A DNA stretch of 6,765 nt. It comes from Rhodospirillaceae bacterium. Lineage in GTDB: Bacteria; Pseudomonadota; Alphaproteobacteria; MPNO01; UBA2964. The notes below the pieces were generated by a model. The model ran no database searches and was not told the origin of the DNA. It was given only the letters and a program-made list of their open reading frames with translations. The stretch lies in contig PBOV01000093.1 of assembly GCA_002724505.1 (NCBI GenBank), positions 1 to 6,765 on the forward strand, given 5' to 3'. Positions 1 through 5,719 of the stretch are shown piece after piece (the first letter of the stretch is position 1; the number at the start of each line of letters is the position of its first letter). Position numbers and translations under genes: made by a program.

Positions 1-105
1 CCCATCGAACCTGAACTGGTTGGAACCAGCGTAGGGAGCCGTCACGCAGGGCATTCCCCGGCGTATTTTAAGATGGCTCCCAAAGAATTGGAGCTATTGA
101 AGTGA
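1..105 (+). CDS. 3' end of an unidentified protein-coding gene (partial)
   Basis: This is the only + strand frame open from the left edge; it runs 34 codons to a TGA at 103-105, while the other two frames stop within about 35 bases. The visible C-terminus includes VGSRHAGHSPAYFKMAPKEL and ends in ELELLK. It is soluble in character, with a charged, helix-like tail and no membrane segment. I do not recognise the family, and 34 residues are too few to assign a function. Its stop overlaps by one base the ATG of the following small ORF (TGATG at 103-107), and the same junction then leads into livH. This suggests the importer operon begins upstream of the window and that this gene is co-transcribed with it. 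By inference it could be an enzyme acting on the transported compound. It could also be a chance open frame, although the tight junction argues against that. Confidence 0.5.
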   Translation, partial: PIEPELVGTSVGSRHAGHSPAYFKMAPKELELLK

Positions 106-200
106 TGATTGGAGTTATTTTCGGACTGAGTATCGGTTGGCTGCTTGCACAAACGAGTGCACTGAGTGCTCGCGACACTTGGTTAGGAATGGATCGCTGA
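105..200 (+). CDS. Small ORF (31 aa), hydrophobic N-terminus, coupled between upstream gene and livH
   Basis: ATG at 105-107 opens a 31-codon frame ending in TGA at 198-200. The peptide begins MIGVIFGLSIGWLLAQTSAL and ends in a polar tail (DTWLGMDR). Residues 1-15 are strongly hydrophobic, like a short membrane anchor or secretion signal. A GGAG (90-93) lies 11 bases before its ATG. Both ends are 1-base TGATG overlaps, with the preceding gene at 103-107 and with livH at 198-202, and an AGGA (185-188) sits 11 bases before the livH ATG. It may be a real small membrane peptide, a translational relay that carries ribosomes into livH, or a chance frame filling a short gap. I know of no named family for it. 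The architecture supports translation more strongly than the peptide sequence supports a function. Confidence 0.4.
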   Translation: MIGVIFGLSIGWLLAQTSALSARDTWLGMDR

Positions 201-1138
201 TGCTAGTTATCCAACAACTCGTTAATGGTCTGATGCTGGGCGGTGTCTATGTGATGGTTGCTGTGGCCTTCACTCTTATCATCGGGATGTTAAATTTTTT
301 AAACTTTACTATCCCCGCTCTTTTTATGTTTGCCGCGGTCCTCATGTACGCAACGATGACGGGAACGCTGCCCTTTGGTAACGATGTGATTCTTCTAATC
401 TTTGGCACCGATTATCGCTGGATTGCAGGTATAATAGTCGCCCTCGTTACAATCGCACTGGCTTCCCTGGTAATAGAGCGCTTCACTTACCGCTATATGA
501 AAGCAAAATATGGGGACGCAACAGAGCATGCGTTGCCACTAGTAAGCTCGCTCGGATTTTTGATTATATTTGAGCATTTTGTCGTAAGCACTTGGGGGTC
601 GGACCCACTGACTGCTGCTTCGCCATTTGGTCAGGGCACCTTCAGTATTGGGACAATAATTTTTAGTATTCCCCAGATTGTCAGCCTAACTCTTTCTCTG
701 ATTGTTGTTGTCTTGTTGAGTGTTATGGTGAAGGCCACAAAGCTCGGACGCGCTTTGCGTGCAATTGCCGAGCGACCCGATACCGCAGTACTCATGGGTG
801 TAGATGTCGGCAGAATTGTTCCGGTTGTTTATGTTATTACTGGCCTGTTGTGTGCGATTTCGGGTGTTTTATTTACGATAAACTATTCCACGGTTGATGC
901 TTATGTTGGTGATACGGTGGCTACGGTGGCCATTGCGGGTATGGTTCTTGGTGGGCTTGGGAATGTATGGGGTGCTATCATTGGTGGATTATTCATCGGC
1001 ATGCTGGAGGTTATGTCGATCTATATTGTAGGCGCAGATTTTGCAAAGGTCCCAATCTGGGGCCTCTTGCTTATCATCTTGGTCTTTAAACCTACCGGCT
1101 TATTTGGCCATACGCTGATCGGAAAGGGTAAATTCTGA
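200..1138 (+). CDS. livH: LivH-type ABC transporter permease (HAAT family)
   Basis: One of the two integral membrane subunits of a branched-chain-amino-acid-type importer; it pairs with LivM in the inner membrane to form the substrate path. The 312-residue product has about eight hydrophobic segments (roughly 8-30, 37-55, 74-93, 113-131, 158-177, 206-226, 240-275 and 287-302). The cytoplasmic loop that docks on the ATPase is visible at about 183-200, beginning GRALRAIAERPD and ending MGV. The C-terminus has the family-like FKPTGLFG (296-303). I chose the ATG at 200 because MLVIQQLVNGLMLGGVY matches the usual LivH N-terminus and has an AGGA 11 bases upstream. A TTG at 137 in the same frame would add 21 Cys-rich residues unlike the family. 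The position usually occupied by an NFAHG motif reads NFLNFTIPAL (32-41), so it belongs to a divergent branch and the substrate may not be leucine. Its TGA overlaps the livM ATG by one base. Confidence 0.93.
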   Translation: MLVIQQLVNGLMLGGVYVMVAVAFTLIIGMLNFLNFTIPALFMFAAVLMYATMTGTLPFGNDVILLIFGTDYRWIAGIIVALVTIALASLVIERFTYRYMKAKYGDATEHALPLVSSLGFLIIFEHFVVSTWGSDPLTAASPFGQGTFSIGTIIFSIPQIVSLTLSLIVVVLLSVMVKATKLGRALRAIAERPDTAVLMGVDVGRIVPVVYVITGLLCAISGVLFTINYSTVDAYVGDTVATVAIAGMVLGGLGNVWGAIIGGLFIGMLEVMSIYIVGADFAKVPIWGLLLIILVFKPTGLFGHTLIGKGKF

Positions 1139-2043
1139 TGAGTGGTTATCTTGAATCCCAGTTAATTATCCTTTGCCTTAGCATTATTTACGCCTACGGA
1201 ATCTTTTTGCCAGCCGCTTCAGGGCAGCTAAATTTAGGGGCGGCAGGGTTTATTACGCTCGGTGCTTATGCTAGCGCTTGGTTTAATGCTAGCACTGGCG
1301 CGGAGCTGCCAATTTGGCTTAGCGTAATTTTGGCAATGTTATTCACAGGCGGTATTGCCTTTTTAATTTCCTTTCCGATTTTAAGAACCAGGGGCGTTTA
1401 TATGGTCTTGGCAACCTTTGCCTTTGCCGAGGTTGTGGCAGGTATTGTTATTAATGTTGAAGAACTTGGCGCTGCTGCTGGTATGCCCGTTGATGGGCAT
1501 CTCGATGTTACCGTGATTGTGCCTGTGACCATCTTCGTGATCCTCTTTTGTTTCTATTTTATGTCTACGCGGCTCGGAGTTGCGCTCAGATCTATACATG
1601 ATGATGAAAATGTTGCGACACTGTTCGGCGTGAATGTCCGGGCGGCTAAGGTTGCCGCCTTCACGGTTGGCGCAATGCTGATGAGCCTTGGCGGTTCGTT
1701 ATACGGTCATCACTATAATTACATTGAAGCGCAGACATTCAATGTGCTGTTAAGCATATACATTTTGCTCTACGTCCTCATGGGAGGAACCCAAACTGCT
1801 TGGGGTCCGCTTATTGGAGCTATATTTTTCATAACTGTCCCCGAAGCGATACGGGGAGTTGCTGAATCGGCCGGCATTGGCTGGCTAGCTGAGGGTCGCT
1901 TCATGTTGTTTGGAGCCTTCATTGTTCTTTTGATGGTTTTCCGGCCTGAAGGGGTTATGACCCGGACATTGCAGGATCGAATGGGTGGCGCGGTTTTGCG
2001 GCGCAAGTCCGTTGCTATAGACAATGCGGCGGTTCGATCATGA
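1138..2043 (+). CDS. livM: LivM-type ABC transporter permease (HAAT family)
   Basis: Second membrane subunit of the importer, partner of LivH. The 301-residue product shows the LivM hallmark SGQLNLGAAGFITLGAYAS (28-46), then LRTRGVYMVLATFAFAEV (82-99). The ATPase-docking loop is at about 147-164 (GVALRSIHDDEN followed by FGV), followed by GGTQTAWGPLIGA and FRPEGV (268-273). The segment where many LivM proteins have a TGGxxG-like loop reads GAAAGMPVDG (111-120), a mild divergence. The ATG overlaps the livH stop (TGATG, 1136-1140), with a purine-rich GGAAAGGG at 1121-1128 acting as ribosome binding site inside the end of livH. The last 30 residues or so form a basic cytoplasmic tail. The gene ends in a 4-base ATGA overlap with livG, so equal translation of the membrane and ATPase subunits by coupling is likely. 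Confidence 0.93.
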   Translation: MSGYLESQLIILCLSIIYAYGIFLPAASGQLNLGAAGFITLGAYASAWFNASTGAELPIWLSVILAMLFTGGIAFLISFPILRTRGVYMVLATFAFAEVVAGIVINVEELGAAAGMPVDGHLDVTVIVPVTIFVILFCFYFMSTRLGVALRSIHDDENVATLFGVNVRAAKVAAFTVGAMLMSLGGSLYGHHYNYIEAQTFNVLLSIYILLYVLMGGTQTAWGPLIGAIFFITVPEAIRGVAESAGIGWLAEGRFMLFGAFIVLLMVFRPEGVMTRTLQDRMGGAVLRRKSVAIDNAAVRS

Positions 2044-2825
2044 CAAAAAATGTGCTCGAAATTTTTGGGATGCATAAAAGCTTTGGCGGGCTCAAAGTAA
2101 TTGATGATGTTTCTTTCAATGTATCACATGGCAGCCGCACCGCATTGATTGGTCCAAACGGTGCCGGAAAAACCACGGTTTTTAATTTGCTAACGGGCGT
2201 TTACCCCATTGATGCGGGTATAATTACCGTTGACGGTCAGGATATTACCCACGTCCTGCCAAAAGATCGTGTGACTGTCGGCATGTCTCGTAGTTTCCAA
2301 AATATTCGTCTCATGCCGCATCTAAGTACTGTAGAGAATGTCATATTGGGTCAGCATGCGCGTGCTCGCAAATTCAGTAGCCTAATGTTTCCTCTCGGCT
2401 TATTGCCAAAAAATGATTGGCGATTGTCGGCTGAAGAAGCGCTTGATAAAGCCGGGATAAGTACTTATCCCGGCGAAATCGTGGCAAATCTACCCTATGG
2501 CGTTCAGAAGCGGATTGAGGTTGTTAGGGCTTTGGTCTCCCAACCTAAGTTGTTGCTCCTTGATGAACCAGCCGCAGGGCTTAATGAGGTGGAGACCAAT
2601 CAATTACAGGAACTTCTGGAGCAGGTGTCGGACCAGGGCGTTACTATTTTGGTGGTTGAACACGACATGCAATTTGTGCGGAACCTATGCGATCATATCG
2701 TAGTTCTGAATTTTGGACGCAAGATATTTGAAGGAACGCCGGAGGCGGTTCACCAAGACCCAGCGGTACTCGAGGCGTATCTTGGAACTGATGATGAAGT
2801 TTCGGAGGCCCCTCATGCTTCTTGA
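2040..2825 (+). CDS. livG: LivG-type ABC transporter ATP-binding protein
   Basis: Cytoplasmic ATPase subunit that powers the importer with LivF. The 261 residues match the usual LivG length. Walker A is GPNGAGKTT (38-46), the Q-loop glutamine is Q87 (SFQNIRLMP), the signature region is LPYGVQKR (151-158), Walker B is LLLLDEP (171-177, with D175 and catalytic E176), and the switch histidine is H208 (VEHDM). The YG form of the signature in place of SGG is normal for LivG. The start is the ATG at 2040, which shares ATGA with the livM stop. No strong Shine-Dalgarno is present, only GC-rich GGCGG-like bases about 8 bases upstream, so translation probably depends on coupling from livM. A perfect 24-bp palindrome (2451-2474) encodes residues 138-145, just before the signature. 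The last 11 bases overlap livF. Confidence 0.95.
   Translation: MTKNVLEIFGMHKSFGGLKVIDDVSFNVSHGSRTALIGPNGAGKTTVFNLLTGVYPIDAGIITVDGQDITHVLPKDRVTVGMSRSFQNIRLMPHLSTVENVILGQHARARKFSSLMFPLGLLPKNDWRLSAEEALDKAGISTYPGEIVANLPYGVQKRIEVVRALVSQPKLLLLDEPAAGLNEVETNQLQELLEQVSDQGVTILVVEHDMQFVRNLCDHIVVLNFGRKIFEGTPEAVHQDPAVLEAYLGTDDEVSEAPHAS
2451..2474. repeat. Perfect 24-bp palindrome inside livG
   Basis: The half-site GCCGGGATAAGT is followed directly by its exact reverse complement with no spacer; the flanking bases (A at 2450, G at 2475) do not extend it. It coincides exactly with codons 138-145 of livG (AGISTYPG). As DNA it could be a dimeric protein binding site. As RNA it could form a stable hairpin in the polycistronic message or a self-complementary site. 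It may also be chance. No T-tract follows, so it is not a terminator. Confidence 0.9.
2804..2808 (+). promoter_or_regulatory. Shine-Dalgarno for livF within livG
   Basis: GGAGG lies 6 bases before the ATG at 2815. It fixes the livF start, because the in-frame possibility about 100 bases upstream has no such site and would add residues unrelated to LivF. It lies inside the last codons of livG, so livF can be initiated independently as well as by coupling. Confidence 0.8.
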
Positions 2826-3516
2826 TGTTCAGGGTGTTAACGTTCGATATGGCCGTAACCACGCGGTTAAATCAGTCAATCTCACGCTAGAAGAACAGGA
2901 AATTGTAACCGTCCTTGGGGCAAATGGTGCGGGTAAGAGTTCTCTTCTGAAGGCTATCCAGGGTAGTGAAAAATCAACCGGGATAGTTTTGTTTGATGGC
3001 GTTGATATTAGTGGTTGGTCAGCGCCACGGCGAGTTAACGCGGGGTTGGTTCTTGTACCTGAAGGACGCCAAATTTTTGTCAGTTTAACAGTACACGAGA
3101 ATCTTCAGATGGGGGCTTATTGTCGAAGCGATCACGTTGGCAATGAAATTGAAGCCGTTTATGAACGCTTTCCAAATCTCGCAGCACGACGCGATATGCC
3201 GGCTTCTGTCTTGTCGGGTGGAGAACAGCAAATGCTAGCTATTAGCCGCGCCCTATTGGCAAAACCTCGCCTTATGATGCTTGATGAACCATCGCTCGGT
3301 CTGAGCCCGATTCTAGTTAGGCAGCTTTTCAAGCTGATTAAAGATCTTAATGGGGGTGGGTTGACTATACTGTTGATTGAGCAAAATACCCACATGGCTT
3401 TGCAGAGTGCTGATCGTGGCTATGTCTTGGAACTTGGTAATGTTGTTCTCTCGGGAGATGCAAAAACCTTGCAGGAAGATAAGCGTCTCGGGGAAGCCTA
3501 TCTTGGAACACATTGA
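2815..3516 (+). CDS. livF: LivF-type ABC transporter ATP-binding protein
   Basis: Second ATPase subunit of the importer, dimerising with LivG. The product from the ATG at 2815 has 233 residues, the standard LivF size. Walker A is GANGAGKS (35-42), the conserved PEGRQIFVSLTVHENL segment is at 82-97, the ABC signature LSGGE is at 133-137, and Walker B is LMMLDEP (153-159, with D157 and E158). The switch position reads IEQN (188-191), with glutamine instead of histidine, as is usual in LivF. The C-terminus (GEAYLGTH) is typical. Its start overlaps the end of livG by 11 bases in another frame. A longer in-frame reading from about 2713 was rejected because the extra residues are the out-of-frame livG tail. 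A 54-base spacer with no hairpin separates it from livK. Confidence 0.95.
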   Translation: MLLDVQGVNVRYGRNHAVKSVNLTLEEQEIVTVLGANGAGKSSLLKAIQGSEKSTGIVLFDGVDISGWSAPRRVNAGLVLVPEGRQIFVSLTVHENLQMGAYCRSDHVGNEIEAVYERFPNLAARRDMPASVLSGGEQQMLAISRALLAKPRLMMLDEPSLGLSPILVRQLFKLIKDLNGGGLTILLIEQNTHMALQSADRGYVLELGNVVLSGDAKTLQEDKRLGEAYLGTH

Positions 3517-3556
3517 CTCTTTGTGTCACTACGCTACCGTCCAAACAATTAAAAAC

Positions 3557-3563
3557 AGAGGAA
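3557..3563 (+). promoter_or_regulatory. Shine-Dalgarno for livK
   Basis: AGAGGAA, with its GAGG core ending 9 bases before the ATG at 3571. This is a good independent ribosome binding site in an otherwise AT-rich 54-base spacer. It fits a gene whose product is needed in excess over the membrane subunits. Confidence 0.7.
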
Positions 3564-3570
3564 TAGAATT

Positions 3571-4755
3571 ATGAAATTTAAGGTAGGAATTAGAGCGGCT
3601 GTTATTGCTAGCATGGCTTATATGACACCAGTACAGGCAGCGGATGAAATTGTACTGGGTTTGAGCTATGGGAAGACAGGCCTTTACTCTACAATTAATA
3701 AAACGACAGAAGTCGCTGTTGATATCGCAGTCGCTGAAATTAATGCCGCCGGCGGGGTTAATGGAAAGAAAATCCGTATTGTTAAGTACGACACCGCAGG
3801 AGATCCTAAGCAAGCGGTGGTTGCGGTGCGAAAGTTTGCCCGGGACGATAAAGCGCTCGGGGTAATTGGGCCCTTTTCGTCGAGCGAGGCACGCGTTGCT
3901 TTTGCGGCTGGTGAACGCGAAAAAATCGTTCAAATTCCAAATGCCTCTTCAGCTCCTAAATTGGCGGATAAGTTCTCCTATGCCTATCGCCTTACAGAGA
4001 GCGAGTATCTGCAGTTTATGCGTGTCGTAAAAACGATGAAAAAGCGGGGCGCGATGAAAAAGTCGGTCGCCATAATGTATGGGACGGACGATGTCGTATC
4101 CAAGGCTGTGGGCATGTACATCATGAAACCTATCCTGACCAGAGAGAAGGTAAATATTACAGGACCGATCGGTTTTGCTACTAAGGCATTTGATGTTTCT
4201 CCACAGGTGTCCCAGCTAAAAGGTAAAAACCTTGATTATGTTGGTCTTGCGGGCATCACCCCTATCGCTATACGAGTCCTAAAGGAAATGCGCCGACAAA
4301 AGATCAATGTCCCCATTATTGGTGCGCAGATTTGGGCCGATCCTGAAATCGTTCACGGTATGGGCGCAGATGGAGATAATGCCGTCTTTGCGGCTTCCTA
4401 TTACTATAATCTCAATAAACGGACACGTGATTTTAAGGATAAGTTTGTAGCTGCTGCAGCTAAGCAGGGAATTAAAAAACTTTGGCCACATCACGTCGAT
4501 GCTTCGGCTTACGACATTGTTTATGTCTTCAAGAAGGCCATGGAAGTTGCTAAGGTAACCGGCAACCCCAAGAAGGTTAAAGCTGAACGCACGGCAATTC
4601 GTGATGCGCTGCTTAAAACAACCTTTGACCTTGTTCAAGGCAAGGTTTGTTTTGAAAAGAATGGCGACGCCCAACTGCCCGCCTATATTATGACGATGAA
4701 AGACAAAAAGTGGAATTTGCTGGATACACATCCGGCTCTGCCCTGCAAGAAATAA
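3571..4755 (+). CDS. livK: Periplasmic substrate-binding protein of the HAAT importer (LivK-like)
   Basis: Captures the substrate in the periplasm and delivers it to LivHM. The 394-residue precursor starts with a Sec signal peptide: a basic start (MKFKVGIR), a hydrophobic core (about 9-18) and a likely cleavage after VQA (residue 23) or the next Ala. No lipobox cysteine is present, so it should be soluble. The mature part has the two-lobe type I periplasmic-binding fold: the first strand EIVLGLSYGKTG (26-37), the hallmark EINAAGGVNGKKIRI (56-70), GVIGPFSSSEA, and later a lobe with YDIVYVFKKAME. Two cysteines only, C360 and C392, could form a disulfide at the C-terminus. The ligand cannot be predicted: related proteins bind Leu/Ile/Val, other amino acids, amides or aromatic acids. 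It is the last gene of the operon, followed 26 bases later by a strong terminator. The symbol is given by position and family, not by proven specificity. Confidence 0.92.
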   Translation: MKFKVGIRAAVIASMAYMTPVQAADEIVLGLSYGKTGLYSTINKTTEVAVDIAVAEINAAGGVNGKKIRIVKYDTAGDPKQAVVAVRKFARDDKALGVIGPFSSSEARVAFAAGEREKIVQIPNASSAPKLADKFSYAYRLTESEYLQFMRVVKTMKKRGAMKKSVAIMYGTDDVVSKAVGMYIMKPILTREKVNITGPIGFATKAFDVSPQVSQLKGKNLDYVGLAGITPIAIRVLKEMRRQKINVPIIGAQIWADPEIVHGMGADGDNAVFAASYYYNLNKRTRDFKDKFVAAAAKQGIKKLWPHHVDASAYDIVYVFKKAMEVAKVTGNPKKVKAERTAIRDALLKTTFDLVQGKVCFEKNGDAQLPAYIMTMKDKKWNLLDTHPALPCKK

Positions 4756-4781
4756 CGCAGAGTTTCATATCTTAACGGAGC

Positions 4782-4809
4782 GGCGGGAGGCAACTCCCGC
4801 CTTTTTTTT
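4782..4809 (+). terminator. Rho-independent terminator of the liv operon
   Basis: An 8-bp perfect GC-rich stem, GGCGGGAG (4782-4789) with CTCCCGCC (4794-4801), is closed by a GCAA tetraloop (a GNRA-type loop) and followed directly by eight T residues (4802-4809). It ends the importer transcript 26 bases after the livK stop. The T-tract shares two bases with the stop codon of the convergent hydrolase gene. Read on the - strand the same stem is followed by GCTCCGTT rather than a T-run, so it should work mainly in the + direction. Confidence 0.93.
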
Positions 4810-5719
4810 ATTGTTCGCCGATGCCGTCTTTCATTCGGAAACCTGTGCCGTCGCGCTCGATGGGTCCATAGCATGGTAACTGGAAATGGGCTGGTAAAAT
4901 AAAGGTTTCGCTGTTGGAAAATCGACCCAACATTTGGGTTCGCGTTTTACGCGACATTTGTTTGTCTTCACAAAAACAAGTAGACCATTCAGGGTGAGCA
5001 AGCTGCACAGGGTGATGCATAACATCCCCACATATTACCGCGTGGGTTTTTGATGCTTCACCGACGTTTAGTATAATGTTACCTGGCGTATGGCCGTAAG
5101 CTGGTTCTGTATTTATCCCAGTGGCGATTTCGTGATTACTTCCAATTAGTTTTGCTTGTCCCGATTTTATAACTGGTAGGATACTGTCGGCATAGGATCC
5201 ATACATGATAGGATCTTGGCTTTGCGCTTGGCGTTCTTCCCAGAATTTGTATTCGCGTTTTGCAAAAAGATATTGAGCATTGGGAAAGGTGGGTACCCAC
5301 TCTCCATTTACCTTTTTTGTATTCCATCCAACATGGTCGGCGTGCATATGGGTGCACATAACAAAATCAATATCTTCTGGGGTCACACCATGTCGTGCAA
5401 GATTATCGAGAAAAGGCCCCGATCGATTTGTCCACATCTTGCGGCCCGGTCTTTTCTTGCCGTTGCCGACACAGGCGTCGACCAAAATAATATGGTTTTT
5501 TGTCTTTATAATATAGGCGTGAAAACTCAGATATAGGTCCAGGGTATCAGGATGAATATGCTGAGAACCAAACCTCTGGCTTAGAGAACGAATTCTTTCT
5601 GGTGTAGAATCGGGATAGAGCATTGAGGCGGTAAAGCCGCTATCTTCCATATCAACCACGCGCCCAATATTAATATTTCCAAATGAACAGGTATCGGTCT
5701 CGTGGTTCCACTTGGTCAT
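4808..5719 (-). CDS. Metallo-beta-lactamase-fold hydrolase
   Basis: A cytoplasmic, probably dizinc hydrolase of 303 residues with no signal peptide. The metal ligands can be followed through the chain: the HxHxDH motif THMHADHVGW (H124, H126, D128, H129), H210 in GHTPGN, D232 in CGDVMHHPVQ, and H278 in PAHF. The early strands (IILVDACVGN, 77-86) and the segment NGEWVPTFPNAQYLFAKREY (138-157) are typical of a large group of uncharacterised MBL-fold proteins related to lactonases. The GDVMHHPVQLAHPEW stretch marks the same group. The substrate is unknown; ester or lactone hydrolysis is possible but unproven. The start at 5719 shares one base with the htpG stop (TGATG on the - strand), with only a weak AAAAGG about 12 bases upstream, so it is probably translated by coupling to htpG. 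Its TAA lies in the T-tract of the liv terminator, and no clear terminator of its own follows. Confidence 0.92.
   Translation of the reverse strand: MTKWNHETDTCSFGNINIGRVVDMEDSGFTASMLYPDSTPERIRSLSQRFGSQHIHPDTLDLYLSFHAYIIKTKNHIILVDACVGNGKKRPGRKMWTNRSGPFLDNLARHGVTPEDIDFVMCTHMHADHVGWNTKKVNGEWVPTFPNAQYLFAKREYKFWEERQAQSQDPIMYGSYADSILPVIKSGQAKLIGSNHEIATGINTEPAYGHTPGNIILNVGEASKTHAVICGDVMHHPVQLAHPEWSTCFCEDKQMSRKTRTQMLGRFSNSETFILPAHFQLPCYGPIERDGTGFRMKDGIGEQ

Noticed and set aside
137..199. Extended livH start at TTG 137
   Set aside because: It adds 21 Cys-rich residues unlike any LivH N-terminus, has no good ribosome binding site, and the ATG at 200 has both an AGGA and a stop-start junction.
1484..1501. 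Small inverted repeat ATGCCC / GGGCAT with a 6-base loop in livM
   Set aside because: Six-base arms inside coding sequence are expected by chance in several places in a window of this size, and no T-tract follows.
2713..2814. Extended livF start inside livG
   Set aside because: The extra 34 residues are the livG sequence read in another frame. The ATG at 2815 has a GGAGG 6 bases upstream and gives the standard LivF length.
3513..3540. Possible promoter for livK: TTGACT at 3513-3518 with TACCGT 16 bases later
   Set aside because: The -10 candidate matches the consensus at only three of six positions and the -35 overlaps the livF stop; too weak to annotate.
4279..4731. Antisense 150-codon open frame opposite livK
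   Set aside because: It lies opposite a well-supported binding-protein gene, its translation resembles no family, and its length is within what codon bias produces on the opposite strand.
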